Origin: Blautia sp. OF03-15BH
GTDB taxonomy: Bacteria > Bacillota > Clostridia > Lachnospirales > Lachnospiraceae
DNA length: 64,000 nucleotides
Reading direction: 5' to 3'
Assembly (NCBI RefSeq): GCF_003463065.1
Contig: NZ_QSCM01000006.1
Location: forward strand, 1-64,000
Numbering within the stretch: the stretch's first letter is position 1; every line of letters begins with the position of its first letter. The position numbers and the translations under genes were made by a program. Below the pieces are notes generated by a model. It worked only from the letters and a program-made list of their open reading frames with translations. It was not told the DNA's origin and did not search any database. Shown here one piece after another: positions 50,145-58,624 of the stretch.

Positions 50145-51593
50145 ATGGCAATTATGGAAAAAGGAGGATACGGAAGTATCAAGGATTCCGGCGGGAGAGC
50201 GTCCGGAAACTGGAAAGGAATGAGCGGGATCAATGGTTCCGGTGGTATGAAGGGGATGGAAGAAAACAGAAAGCCCCATCGTCATATCAGATCCTTTCAG
50301 GTGATTATCTTAGGTTTTGCAATTCTGATTCTGGCAGGAAGTCTGATCCTTATGCTTCCCTGGGCAACCAGAGACGGAAGGGGAGCAAGCTTTGCGGATG
50401 CACTTTTTACGGCAACTTCGGCAGCCTGCGTGACAGGGCTGGTTGTGCAGGATACGGCTACTTACTGGTCTGTTTTCGGTCAGGCAGTGATCCTTTTGCT
50501 GATCCAGATCGGCGGTATGGGAGTGGTTACGGTAGCGGTCTTCATCACATCGCTGTCCGGAAGAAAGATCGGGCTGATGCAGAGAAGTACGATGCAGGAT
50601 TCGATCTCTGCCCCGCAGATGGGAGGAATCGTGCGGATGACCGGATTTATTCTCCGGGCAACTCTGGTAATGGAACTTACGGGTGCCGTTTTTCTGGCCT
50701 TTGTCTTCTGTGGGGAAATGGGAGTTGGAAAAGGACTCTGGTATGCACTTTTCCATTCGGTTTCGGCGTTTTGCAATGCAGGTTTTGATCTGATGGGATT
50801 CAGGGAAAAATTTTCTTCTCTGACCGCCTATCAGGGGCAGCCGGTGGTGAATCTTGTGATCATGGCACTGATCATTACCGGCGGAATCGGTTTCTTTGTG
50901 TGGAAAGATATGCAGGAAAAAGGTCTCCAGTTTAAGAAATACCGGCTGCAGACAAAGGTGGTCCTGGTAACATCAGCAGCTCTGATCCTGGTGCCTGCAG
51001 TGTTTTATTTCTTTATGGAATATGCAGATCTTTCGGTAAAAGATAGATTCCTGGCTTCACTTTTCCAGGCGGTAACGCCGAGAACGGCCGGATTTAATAC
51101 AACGGATCTTTCCAAAATGGGAGAGGGTGGACAGGTTCTGATGGTGTTTCTCATGCTGATCGGTGGTTCTCCGGGATCAACTGCAGGTGGTCTGAAGACG
51201 ACAACACTGGCAGTCCTTTACGGATCGGCACTTTCTGTGTTTGTACATGAAGAGCATGTTCATTTCTTTGGAAGAAGGATCACTGACGAAACAATAAAAA
51301 ATGCAGCCACGATTCTTCTTATGTATCTGACACTTTTCCTTACCGGAGGAATTGCGATCAGTGTGATCGAAGGGATTTCCATGAAGACCGCTCTTTTTGA
51401 GACGGCTTCTGCAGTGGGAACGGTAGGGCTTTCCCTCGGTGCGACACCGACGCTTGGCGGTGTATCAAGAGCCATTCTTATCGGACTGATGTTTTTGGGA
51501 AGGGTCGGCGGTCTGACTCTGATCTTTGCGGCAGTCTCTGAGAAACGAAGAGATGCGGCGAGATTCCCGGAGGAGAAGATCACGGTCGGTTAA
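50145..51593 (+). CDS. ktrB: KtrB/TrkH potassium channel subunit
   Basis: A 482-residue membrane protein with four M1-P-M2 repeats. The four selectivity loops are TSAACVTGL, AFCNAGFD, TPRTAGFN and SAVGTVGLS, with GGSPGSTAGGLKTTT between. It moves K+ (and often Na+) together with the KtrA ring encoded next. The first 43 residues are a Gly/Ser/Lys-rich cytoplasmic extension, unusual for the family; GGAG sits four bases before ATG 50145, so it may be translated, but an internal ATG near 50256 would give a standard protein. Confidence 0.9.
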   Translation: MAIMEKGGYGSIKDSGGRASGNWKGMSGINGSGGMKGMEENRKPHRHIRSFQVIILGFAILILAGSLILMLPWATRDGRGASFADALFTATSAACVTGLVVQDTATYWSVFGQAVILLLIQIGGMGVVTVAVFITSLSGRKIGLMQRSTMQDSISAPQMGGIVRMTGFILRATLVMELTGAVFLAFVFCGEMGVGKGLWYALFHSVSAFCNAGFDLMGFREKFSSLTAYQGQPVVNLVIMALIITGGIGFFVWKDMQEKGLQFKKYRLQTKVVLVTSAALILVPAVFYFFMEYADLSVKDRFLASLFQAVTPRTAGFNTTDLSKMGEGGQVLMVFLMLIGGSPGSTAGGLKTTTLAVLYGSALSVFVHEEHVHFFGRRITDETIKNAATILLMYLTLFLTGGIAISVIEGISMKTALFETASAVGTVGLSLGATPTLGGVSRAILIGLMFLGRVGGLTLIFAAVSEKRRDAARFPEEKITVG

Positions 51594-51709
51594 CAGGTGA
51601 AAAAGAAGAGTGGGAAAACGGTTGGATCTTTGATCCGTCGGAGCCATGGCATCGGATCACGGGGAACGTGAGAAGGATGAAAACAGGAATGGAGGATTTA
51701 TAAGCAGTT

Positions 51710-52360
51710 ATGAAAAAGTCAATTTTACTGATTGGATTAGGAAGATTTGGAAGACATGTGGCCATGAAACTGGATGAACTTCATCATGAGATCATGGCAG
51801 TAGATAAAGAAGAAAGACGGGTGGAGGCAGCACTTCCCTATGTGACGAATGCCCAGATCGGAGATGCCACCAACGAGGCTTTCTTAAGTTCTCTTGGAGT
51901 AAGTAATTTCGATGTATGTATTGTGGCGATCGGAGATAATTTTCAGAGTTCCCTGGAAGCGACCTCCCTTCTGAAGGAGCTGGGGGCGAAAATGGTGGTA
52001 TCCAGAGCAGCCAGAGATGTGCATGCAAAGTTCCTTTTAAGAAACGGTGCAGATGAAGTGGTTTATCCGGAGAAGCAGCTGGCAGCCTGGACCGCTATCA
52101 GGTATAGCGCAGACCATATCCTGGATTACATTGAGCTGGATGACGAGCATGCGATCTTTGAAGTAACGATCCCGGAGGAGTGGCTAGGAAAAACCGTAGG
52201 CCAGCTGGATATCCGGAGAAAGTACAAGATCAATATCATGGCCTTGAAAGAGGATGGCCGGATGGATCTTGGCATCACACCTGGTACCCTTCTCGGCGAT
52301 GATGCGACCATGCTGGTGCTCGGAAATATCAGGGATATTGAGCGGTGTTTTAAATTATAA
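51710..52360 (+). CDS. ktrA: KtrA/TrkA potassium uptake regulatory subunit
   Basis: A 216-residue cytoplasmic RCK protein that gates KtrB. The RCK_N Rossmann fold has GLGRFGRHVAMKL (6-18) with the nucleotide-binding glycines and the acidic residue of AVDKEE; GDATNEAFL and VSRAARDVHAKFL follow. The RCK_C domain (about 135-216) is the usual c-di-AMP-binding module. Two GGDEF proteins elsewhere make c-di-GMP, not c-di-AMP, so no link is implied. It lies 116 bp after ktrB and ends at a strong terminator. Confidence 0.92.
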   Translation: MKKSILLIGLGRFGRHVAMKLDELHHEIMAVDKEERRVEAALPYVTNAQIGDATNEAFLSSLGVSNFDVCIVAIGDNFQSSLEATSLLKELGAKMVVSRAARDVHAKFLLRNGADEVVYPEKQLAAWTAIRYSADHILDYIELDDEHAIFEVTIPEEWLGKTVGQLDIRRKYKINIMALKEDGRMDLGITPGTLLGDDATMLVLGNIRDIERCFKL

Positions 52361-52366
52361 AAAAGG

Positions 52367-52417
52367 AAAAGCTTCTGTACCAGGGGATGGAATCCCGTTG
52401 CGGTATGGAAGCTTTTT
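52367..52417. terminator. Bidirectional terminator after ktrA
   Basis: AAAAGCTTC pairs with GAAGCTTTT, extended by TGTACC/GGTAT, with A-run and T-run on the two sides. It serves ktrA and the convergent esterase gene. Confidence 0.75.
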
Positions 52418-52468
52418 GATTATAGGAATGGCTTATCAGTTCTGTTTTTTGGGAAAAGGGACGGATAG

Positions 52469-53221
52469 CTATGATATACTCCATGCAAACCCCTGCGCGG
52501 TCCGTTCTTCCGGGTGCTGGAAATGTCCGCCGGGATTCCATTCCAGAGTGCAGGAGAGAAGAAAATGTCGAGTGGAAGGCTGTTCCTCCGGCTGTGGATG
52601 GTGAAGCTCTTCTGTGCAGGATAAGACAGAGTCCGGAGCAGAATAATGCTGATAAAGCTTACGGATATTGTCTCCGACGGTCTTCATGGTCTGATTCTTT
52701 GTACGTTCTTCTTTATCACCGAGGCTGAGATAGATGCGTCCGGTTTGGATGGGATGGGAAAGGGCGTACTCCATCCAGCCCGGAAACCAGACAGAGGGAG
52801 AGACAGCGGCAATGCCGGAGAAAACATCTGTCTGGTAAGCGGCCCAGAGGGAAAAAAGTCCCGCAAGGGAATAACCGCCCAGAATTACCGGAAGCTCTGA
52901 GGAAAGAGAGAAGCGGCGTTTCAGCTCCGGCAGGAGATCTCTGAGGATAAAATCCAGAGTCTCTGCGGCATCGTTTCCAAAAGCTTCTGTCCCCCAGACA
53001 GGCGGAGCTTCCCAGGGAGAGAGCTCCTGATTCCAGTTTCTGATCTCAAAGGCCGCAAGAAGAAAATCTTCTCCAGCCATTTTTTTCAGGCAGGCAACCT
53101 CTTTTTCCAGTCCGCCGGAAAGATCCTGAGCCCCGACGGGCTGGATCAGAAGGTGGGATGGCTGGGGATTTCCATAGAGAAAACAGGTTTTATCGGTAAG
53201 AGGAAAAGATTTCTGGAACAT
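52469..53221 (-). CDS. Putative alpha/beta-hydrolase esterase
   Basis: A 250-residue cytoplasmic hydrolase related to the Fes/IroE-type esterase D family. The nucleophile is S118 in ILGGYSLAGLFSLWAA. AVSPSVWFPGW follows as in that family, and the C-terminal NPGGHFQHPEER supplies the catalytic His. The substrate is not known; relatives hydrolyse siderophores or acylated sugars. GGAGGT lies eight bases before the ATG. It is convergent with ktrA. Confidence 0.78.
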   Translation of the reverse strand: MFQKSFPLTDKTCFLYGNPQPSHLLIQPVGAQDLSGGLEKEVACLKKMAGEDFLLAAFEIRNWNQELSPWEAPPVWGTEAFGNDAAETLDFILRDLLPELKRRFSLSSELPVILGGYSLAGLFSLWAAYQTDVFSGIAAVSPSVWFPGWMEYALSHPIQTGRIYLSLGDKEERTKNQTMKTVGDNIRKLYQHYSAPDSVLSCTEELHHPQPEEQPSTRHFLLSCTLEWNPGGHFQHPEERTAQGFAWSIS

Positions 53222-53377
53222 GGGCAGACCTCCGGTAGTTTTTCTTAATATGATACGCTTTCAGGGTGCGTTTCACAAGGAGAATTTTTGCAGAAAAGCA
53301 AATTATCTATTTGCTTATAAAAGCCCGATCTTCATGATATGGTAAACTTAAGATTGCCTGTGGAAGGGGGAAATGAG

Positions 53378-53877
53378 ATGTCTGAACTGAAAATTCCTGC
53401 AGGTATTTCGGATTTTTCGGAGATCCGGAAGGATGGATATTATTATATTGATAAATCGGGTCTGATCCGGGAACTCCTGGGTACAGGCGTGGCTAAGGTG
53501 ACATTGATTACCCGGCCGGGATGTTTTGGAAAAATACTGGGAATGAGCATGCTGGCAGCATTTTTTGATATTCGAAAAGACAGCCAGGCTCTGTTTCATG
53601 GATTGGAGCGGGTTACACGGTGGAATCAAATCGGGAGCATGGGGAAGGCAGAAGAGACGTGGTTGTTTATGACCCGATAGAAGGCCGTGTGGCAGTCTTT
53701 GAGGCGAAATATTTCCATACAATAGAGGATATGGAAAAGGACTGTGAAAAAGCTTTGCAGCAGATTGATAAAAAAATGTATGCGAAGGATTATGAAGAAG
53801 AATATGACGAGATTTTCTACTATGGGATCGCATTTTTCAGGAAACGATGCCTGGTAAAAAGAATGATATCTGATTGA
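53378..53877 (+). pseudogene. Decayed AAA-ATPase-like/PD-(D/E)XK protein
   Basis: The first part (53378 to about 53605) encodes SELKIPAGISDFSEIRKDGY and ITRPGCFGKILGMSMLAAFF, the start of the PF09820-type AAA-like family. Its Walker A, normally RPRRFGKTLNMSML, is degraded here. After a frame change near 53605-53620 the other frame gives NREHGEGRRDVVVYDP and VAVFEAKYF, the C-terminal nuclease-like domain. A complete protein is over 500 residues, so the middle 300 or more are deleted. It is a remnant of a multicopy family common in gut bacteria. Confidence 0.75.
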
Positions 53878-53972
53878 CAACAGATAAGCCCGATGATAAG
53901 ATATAGATATAGAAATATCGGAAAACTTATAAAATAAAAGTAAATTGTGAAAAAACAGAAAGGAGATCAGGT

Positions 53973-54215
53973 ATGAAGAAATTATTATGTACGATACAGG
54001 ACACGCCGCAGATGATCCAGATCAAAAAAAGACTGGACCAGAATCAGATTAACTATTCTGTAGAACCCATCAAATCTAACTTTTTCTCCGATCTGGTGCA
54101 TATGATTTTTTACCGGACTGTGGTGTCGGGAATTGAGCATAAGAATGAGAGCGGCGTTTATGTGGAGAAGGATTCTTATGAGACGGCGAAAAAGATAGTA
54201 CAGGATATCGTGTAA
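53973..54215 (+). CDS. Small hypothetical protein
   Basis: An 80-residue cytoplasmic protein, MKKLLCTIQDTPQMIQIKKRLDQ at the start and VEKDSYETAKKIVQDIV at the end. This resembles small alpha/beta signal-transducer-like (DUF2007-type) proteins that act on a partner, but I cannot assign a family with confidence. AAAGGAG lies seven bases before the ATG. It sits 42 bp before the zinc-ribbon gene. Confidence 0.65.
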   Translation: MKKLLCTIQDTPQMIQIKKRLDQNQINYSVEPIKSNFFSDLVHMIFYRTVVSGIEHKNESGVYVEKDSYETAKKIVQDIV

Positions 54216-54257
54216 ATACGGCATAGTTTTCAAGAGTGATATAGGGAGAAGAAATCT

Positions 54258-54599
54258 ATGAAAAAGTGTATCGTATGTAAAAAATGTGGCTTTGAGAATC
54301 TTCCGGGAACACAGTTCTGCCAGCGTTGCGGTTCCAAGATTTCATTGAAATTTACTGATAAAATCGCTTCTTCTCTGGCAGGTACCGGGCAGAGGGGCAG
54401 TTCACTGGCTCCGCTTGGTGCGATGGCGATCGAAGCACAGACAGAAGAACTGGGAAAAACAGCTGCTCCGCCGAAACTGGTTCCTGTAATTCCTCTGGAA
54501 AATGGAGACTGGTATTGCCCGGACTGTGGGGAATACAATCCAAAATATTCTCTCTTCTGCAAAAACTGTGGCCGGGATTATGTGGAATCCCGTTTATAA
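54258..54599 (+). CDS. Double zinc-ribbon protein
   Basis: A 113-residue protein with two treble-clef zinc ribbons: CKKCGFENLPGTQFCQRCG (about 7-25) and CPDCGEYNPKYSLFCKNCG (about 85-103), joined by a low-complexity linker. Each ribbon has four Cys in the CxxC...CxxC pattern. Such proteins often act as protein-binding or regulatory modules; the partner is unknown. GGGAG precedes the ATG. Confidence 0.78.
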   Translation: MKKCIVCKKCGFENLPGTQFCQRCGSKISLKFTDKIASSLAGTGQRGSSLAPLGAMAIEAQTEELGKTAAPPKLVPVIPLENGDWYCPDCGEYNPKYSLFCKNCGRDYVESRL

Positions 54600-54620
54600 A
54601 GTGATATAGAAAACGGCTCC

Positions 54621-54664
54621 CGAATCTTAAATACATTTCAGAAATCATTTTGGAAAAAATTCTG
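54621..54664 (+). repeat. Direct repeat, left copy
   Basis: About 44 bp, beginning CGAATCTTAAATACATTTCA, recurs almost unchanged at 63957-64000 at the end of the window, with one substitution and one indel. Confidence 0.85.
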
Positions 54665-54931
54665 AGAGCAAATCGTGCGGAGGTGATTGCCGGAGTATTT
54701 TTGAGTACAACAAAGAAGAGGAGGAGCAGAAACTTCGTAAGGCAGAGTATGATGCCGGTGTTGAAGCTGGTATTGAAGCTGGTGTAGCTGAAGGCAAATT
54801 AAAGAAAGCCAGAGAAAACAGCGCTTTCTCTGGCTGAGACGGGGTTTCCTGTCGATAAGATTGCAGAAGCGGTGAAAATCAGCAGGGATAAAGTAGAAGA
54901 ATGGATGAAAGAAAGTATGAGTATTGTATAG
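54621..54931 (+). pseudogene. Remnant of an Rpn/PD-(D/E)XK nuclease-transposase family gene
   Basis: Three reading frames in turn give NLKYISEIILEKILRANRAE, then FEYNKEEEEQKLRKAEYDAG with a VEAGIEAGVAEGK repeat, then ETGFPVDKIAEAVKISRDKVE and a stop at 54929-54931. This is the order seen in the C-terminal half of Rpn-like proteins. At least two frameshifts and the missing N-terminal nuclease make it a pseudogene. It forms the left edge of the 9.3-kb accessory block. Confidence 0.65.
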
Positions 54932-55025
54932 TAACTTTTTTTGCTTGATTTTATCGAACAGAAAAAAGTAGTTATCGGATAGATAATTAGAGCTCCATTT
55001 GAATAGTGCCAGATAGGATATCAGC

Positions 55026-55071
55026 AAAATCTGGGTGAAATCCATAAAAACGATTTCACCCAGATTTTTTT
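55026..55071. terminator. Strong intrinsic terminator
   Basis: A perfect stem of about 15 bp (AATCTGGGTGAAATC with its complement) with a short A-rich loop and T7 on the plus side; A4 on the other side lets it also end the minus-strand gene at 55088. Confidence 0.8.
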
Positions 55072-55087
55072 GGAGAAAAATAAAAAG

Positions 55088-55558
55088 TTACGATAAAGAT
55101 CCGTATATATCACAGGAAAGAGAAACAGATCGAGTATAAGAGGATAATAACTGCCCCTTTTCATAGTGATAACCAGTAGCGGTAGCAGTTGCGCGGTTTC
55201 CACTCTTACTGGTAGATGCATTAGAAACTTTCCAGGCAGCAGAATTGGAAGCAGAACTTCCAGTAACAGAGGTGCAAGTGCTGGATTTTCCATAAACATA
55301 AGAAAAGCTTGCCCTTACAGTTACGGACCATAAAACAGTACCGGAAGCAGATTTGTAATAGGTAGTTTTCTGACCACTTCTGGTAGATGTAGCTGCCCTT
55401 GGTAAAGCATCTTGAATTAAAATAGTTTCCAAATAATCTCCGTTTGTAAAATGATAAGTTTCAAGAGTTACTGATGTAGCTGAATTTGCAGAAACAGAAA
55501 TAGGAAGCAGGAATAAAACTCCTAAAATTGCAAATAATAAATTTTTAAACATTTTCAT
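55088..55558 (-). CDS. Small secreted protein of unknown function
   Basis: A 156-residue exported protein. A signal peptide (FKNLLFAILGVLFLLPISVSANS) precedes a Ser/Thr/Tyr-rich mature region predicted to be all-beta (SASGTVLWSVTVRASFSYVYG, SKSGNRATATATGYHY), ending RSVSLSCDIYGSLS with two Cys that could form a disulfide. The family is not named by me, but similar small beta proteins occur in Firmicutes. ATG at 55558 has GGAGGG eight bases upstream. It is the last gene of a PadR-HAAS operon. Confidence 0.7.
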   Translation of the reverse strand: MKMFKNLLFAILGVLFLLPISVSANSATSVTLETYHFTNGDYLETILIQDALPRAATSTRSGQKTTYYKSASGTVLWSVTVRASFSYVYGKSSTCTSVTGSSASNSAAWKVSNASTSKSGNRATATATGYHYEKGQLLSSYTRSVSLSCDIYGSLS

Positions 55559-55580
55559 AACAAAATCCCTCCAATGAATA

Positions 55581-55976
55581 TTATTCATCTAAATAATAAA
55601 TAACGGTTTGTTCGCTTTTGATTTCATTAGTAGCCCATTCTTTGTATAACGTATAATAAAAGTAACTTTCTATGATGGTACCTGCAATTAAAAAAATGAT
55701 AACAGAAGCCGTAATAATCCTTAAATAGCGGGCTCTTTTCATATAGAGAAGATAAGAAGAGGAGTTCATATTATAAAAATAATCCATAATGATATCCTTT
55801 GGGCGTCCAAACTCTTCTTCTAAATCAGAAAGTGTACTCATAGGATGGATAGCCTGGTATTCCCGCACGTTAGCGGAAAAATCCTGAAAAAACCGACGCT
55901 CCGCTTTATGAAACACGGGAAAAGAAATCCGAACATTTTTTAAATACTGATCAAAATCATTGCGTTTTTTAAACAT
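55581..55976 (-). CDS. HAAS/DUF6120-like membrane protein
   Basis: A 131-residue protein. The N-terminal cytoplasmic part (NDFDQYLKNVRISFPVFHKAERRF and STLSDLEEEFGRPKDIIMDYF) matches the HAAS-type helical domain that pairs with PadR regulators; it is followed by one membrane helix (about 85-107) and a short extracellular tail. The ATG overlaps the padR stop by eight bases. Known PadR-HAAS pairs regulate neighbouring membrane genes; here the target is probably the secreted protein and the divergent cluster. Confidence 0.72.
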   Translation of the reverse strand: MFKKRNDFDQYLKNVRISFPVFHKAERRFFQDFSANVREYQAIHPMSTLSDLEEEFGRPKDIIMDYFYNMNSSSYLLYMKRARYLRIITASVIIFLIAGTIIESYFYYTLYKEWATNEIKSEQTVIYYLDE

Positions 55977-56328
55977 GAGTAAGTTCGTCTCCTTCCTTTG
56001 TCTTATTGAGGATTGATTGAATACCAGAGTGAAGAGAATTGTATTCTTCAATCAATTGATTCAGATAATCTTTTCCTTCCGGTTCCATATGATAATAAAC
56101 ACGGGTAAGTCGCTTGCCGACCTGTCTTTTTTCATCAGATATCAGACCGTTATCTACTAATTTGTATAAAGCTGGGTAAAGCGATCCCTCGGGAAGAGAT
56201 ATTTTTCCCTGAGAGTAATCTTTGATTAAAAGGGAAAGCTGATATCCATAGCAATCTTCGGTTGACAAAATGGATAAAATCAACATTTCTATATTATTTC
56301 CCCTTCGTAAGCTGTCGTTTCTGGCCAA
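55969..56328 (-). CDS. PadR family transcriptional regulator
   Basis: A 119-residue winged-helix repressor. RRGNNIEMLILSILSTEDCYGYQL at the N-terminus, SLPEGSLYPALYKLVDNGLI as the recognition helix region, and TRVYYHMEPEGKDYLNQL as the wing and dimerisation helix are typical PadR. The start is TTG at 56328, preceded by AAGGAGGG; no ATG is in frame nearby. A TGCTATATT extended -10 element lies at 56357-56365 on the minus strand. It is divergent from the gene at 56586. Confidence 0.88.
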   Translation of the reverse strand: MARNDSLRRGNNIEMLILSILSTEDCYGYQLSLLIKDYSQGKISLPEGSLYPALYKLVDNGLISDEKRQVGKRLTRVYYHMEPEGKDYLNQLIEEYNSLHSGIQSILNKTKEGDELTHV

Positions 56329-56408
56329 AAACGATTCCCTCCTTTTGGATAAATATAATATAGCACAAATATAAATATGATAAAATACCTAGATGAAATA
56401 AATAGTTA

Positions 56409-56437
56409 TTGACAAAAGATAAAAACAATGATAGGAT
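56409..56437 (+). promoter_or_regulatory. Promoter of the divergent secreted-protein/ABC cluster
   Basis: TTGACA (56409-56414), 17 bp, then TAGGAT (56432-56437). A 5' leader of about 140 nt precedes the ATG at 56586. The shared 257-bp gap with padR is the likely site of PadR control. Confidence 0.6.
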
Positions 56438-56585
56438 GCAAATAAAAGAAGATACAACAAAACAAGAGAATAAAAAATAACTGACAATAGAGGAGGGATA
56501 ATGATAATGTAGTAGTAAAATCAAGACCAAGTGAAAATGTGATTTTGTTTATAAGGCAGGATTAATATAAGAAAAGGGAGAAATT

Positions 56586-57041
56586 ATGCATATGAAGAAT
56601 AAAAGTGTGAGAAGAATTTGCTGCACTATCATTTCTACAATTACAATTATGGGAACAGCATTGGGGGTTTCAGCAGATACAGCGGATAAATTGTATACGT
56701 TTTCCTTATATACATCAGAAGCAAATACCGGTTCCTATTATAAAGATAATTCATCATCAGTCTATGTAAATCCTACAATGTCACCTGCTAATGGTGTTCA
56801 ATTTGCAGGTTATCGTTATGACGGTGCAACATGGTATAATGAAACAATTGGCGGATGGGCTTATATTGCAGCTGGAACAAAAAGAAGATTACGAACAAAT
56901 ATTTATGAGAATGCAGGCTATAAAAGAACTTTATGCAGGTTAAGTGGAAAGTTGTTATCTGGTGGTTCTCCTTATGAAGGAAAAATCGCTCGAGGTTATT
57001 GGAGTCCAGATACAGCAGGAAGTTACCCGGCAGCAAATTAA
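56586..57041 (+). CDS. Small secreted protein, DUF2712-like
   Basis: A 151-residue exported protein. A signal peptide (about 1-30, RRICCTIISTITIMGTALGV, cleavage near VSA-DTA) precedes a Tyr-rich region (DKLYTFSLYTSEANTGSYYK). The C-terminal LSGKLLSGGSPYEGKIARGYWSPDTAG resembles the ending of DUF2712-type proteins found beside ABC exporters and lactococcin-972-like loci. GGGAG lies five bases before the ATG. Candidate exported peptide or bacteriocin-like factor; the family call is tentative. Confidence 0.65.
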   Translation: MHMKNKSVRRICCTIISTITIMGTALGVSADTADKLYTFSLYTSEANTGSYYKDNSSSVYVNPTMSPANGVQFAGYRYDGATWYNETIGGWAYIAAGTKRRLRTNIYENAGYKRTLCRLSGKLLSGGSPYEGKIARGYWSPDTAGSYPAAN

Positions 57042-57057
57042 CAAAATAATGGGAACA

Positions 57058-57085
57058 AGGCCATACTCTAATATGGGTATGGCCT
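57058..57085 (+). terminator. Hairpin between the secreted-protein gene and the ABC operon
   Basis: AGGCCATAC pairs with GTATGGCCT around a 10-nt loop. There is no T-run, so it is more likely a processing or attenuation stem that separates expression levels. Confidence 0.5.
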
Positions 57086-57098
57086 CTATATTAAGAAA

Positions 57099-57785
57099 AT
57101 GAAAAAAACGAGATACATTTTTGCGTCAGTGGCGCTGTTATTACTTCTTATCGTTATAAGTAATCCCAAGTGGAAGCCAAAGAAAAGTAACCATCTGGAT
57201 GAAGATCAAAACATCGAAATCGAAACACAGAACTTAATCGAGGAGAAAACGGGAGTTTATCAGGGTTTTACGGTCGATCTTATCGATATGGAAGTGACAA
57301 AAAATTTAAAAGAGAAGGGAATTTCTCAAAAAGACTGTCAGGTATCCGGAGTTATCGATGAGGAAGGAAACGTTATTCCTGATGAATTAACCGGAAGTAA
57401 TTCTTTACTGCTGGTACGTTTTAAAATTTATAACGAGAATGGAGTGGGACAGGCAGGTGAAAGGTATCTTCTTTTGAATGGGGCTTTCCAATGTAAAGAG
57501 CTGCTGGACAAAAATATCGATTCTCTGCCATCTGTTTTACTGCAGCCCCGCGGGCCGGAAGGTGCTGATGGAAAGGATGTAAATCGGCTCTACCTGGATA
57601 AAAAAGCAATCGAGGAAAATGCGGACCGATTATTTTTAGGAAAAGGCGAAGAAGCAATTTTTACGATGGGAATGATGGTGAGAAAGGAGTGGCTGAACAA
57701 AAAATCAGATGCCCGTCTGATATTATTCCCGGGAAATATGGACGGCGGCCTGGTATTTCAGATATCAGAAGAGGACTTACTATGA
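57099..57785 (+). CDS. Membrane-anchored DUF5028-like protein (first copy)
   Basis: A 228-residue protein with one N-terminal membrane helix (about 5-22) and an extracellular domain predicted to be a beta sandwich. SNSLLLVRFKIYNENGVGQAG and EEAIFTMGMMVRKEW mirror the corresponding strands of the second copy at 60105. No ribosome binding site is visible before the ATG. Its stop overlaps the ABC-2 permease start (ATGA). It probably assists or senses the exporter; the function is not known. Confidence 0.65.
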   Translation: MKKTRYIFASVALLLLLIVISNPKWKPKKSNHLDEDQNIEIETQNLIEEKTGVYQGFTVDLIDMEVTKNLKEKGISQKDCQVSGVIDEEGNVIPDELTGSNSLLLVRFKIYNENGVGQAGERYLLLNGAFQCKELLDKNIDSLPSVLLQPRGPEGADGKDVNRLYLDKKAIEENADRLFLGKGEEAIFTMGMMVRKEWLNKKSDARLILFPGNMDGGLVFQISEEDLL

Positions 57786-58624
57786 AGATGATAAAAATAG
57801 AGCTGAAAAAAGCATTTACCGGAAACCGGTTTTGGCTGGCATTTGGTATAGGACAGTTTTTAGGGATATCCAGCATTTTAACGGTGTATCGTTCCTGGTT
57901 AAGCCAGAGAGAATATATACAATATTGGGAAGATCGTTTCCCGGTCAGACAGGCGTATACACTCTATAATGTCTGGATATTAAATGAACAGCTGAGCATT
58001 GGACGCACACTCTTTTTCTTCTGGCTTCCATTTCTGGCAGCTTTTCCTTTTGCAGCTTCTTATTATCAGGAAGAAAAGAAAAAACAGCTTCGTTTGGTGT
58101 TGGTGAGAACCGGGAGAAGAGAATATTTCCGGGCAAAATACCTGGCTGTTTTTCTCAGCGGTTTCGTTGTGATCAGCGGAACACTGCTTGTGAATCTGGC
58201 AATATCAGCTGCATTTTTTCCATGGGAAAAGCCGCTGCCCTTTTATCCATATTTTAGTATTCTCGAAAATGATTTTGGGGCTGCCATTTTTTACAGTTAT
58301 CCATCACTTTATGCAGGAATGTATATTCTGATCGAGGGAATTTTTGGCGGCTTACTTGCAAACTTTGTGTTTGTCTGTACCATGTATGTGAAGAATCAGT
58401 TTCTTTCTTTTGGAATCGTTTTGCTGGTTTATGTGGGAGCCGAAGCAATCAAAAATATCCTGTTTGTAGGAAATTTAAAAGCGCAGGAAATATCCGTTTA
58501 TGGTTTCTTAAGAGGCTCCGGTTATGTGAGAAACGGATGGATCATACTTGGAGAAGGGCTTTTTTTCCTGCTCATTCAGCTGATACTTGTAGAAAAACAG
58601 GTAAATACCTATGAAATATATTAG
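57782..58624 (+). CDS. ABC-2 type exporter permease A
   Basis: A 280-residue membrane protein with about six helices. KMIKIELKKAFTGNRFWLAFGIGQFLG at the N-terminus is typical of ABC-2 permeases. AGMYILIEGIFGGLLANFVFV is the central conserved segment. It overlaps the second permease gene by 14 bp. With the ATPase encoded at 59462 it forms an exporter or immunity pump of unknown substrate. Confidence 0.8.
   Translation: MKMIKIELKKAFTGNRFWLAFGIGQFLGISSILTVYRSWLSQREYIQYWEDRFPVRQAYTLYNVWILNEQLSIGRTLFFFWLPFLAAFPFAASYYQEEKKKQLRLVLVRTGRREYFRAKYLAVFLSGFVVISGTLLVNLAISAAFFPWEKPLPFYPYFSILENDFGAAIFYSYPSLYAGMYILIEGIFGGLLANFVFVCTMYVKNQFLSFGIVLLVYVGAEAIKNILFVGNLKAQEISVYGFLRGSGYVRNGWIILGEGLFFLLIQLILVEKQVNTYEIY

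Noticed and set aside
57058..57085. Hairpin read as a strong terminator
   Set aside because: No T-run follows, so I list it only as a weak attenuation or processing stem.
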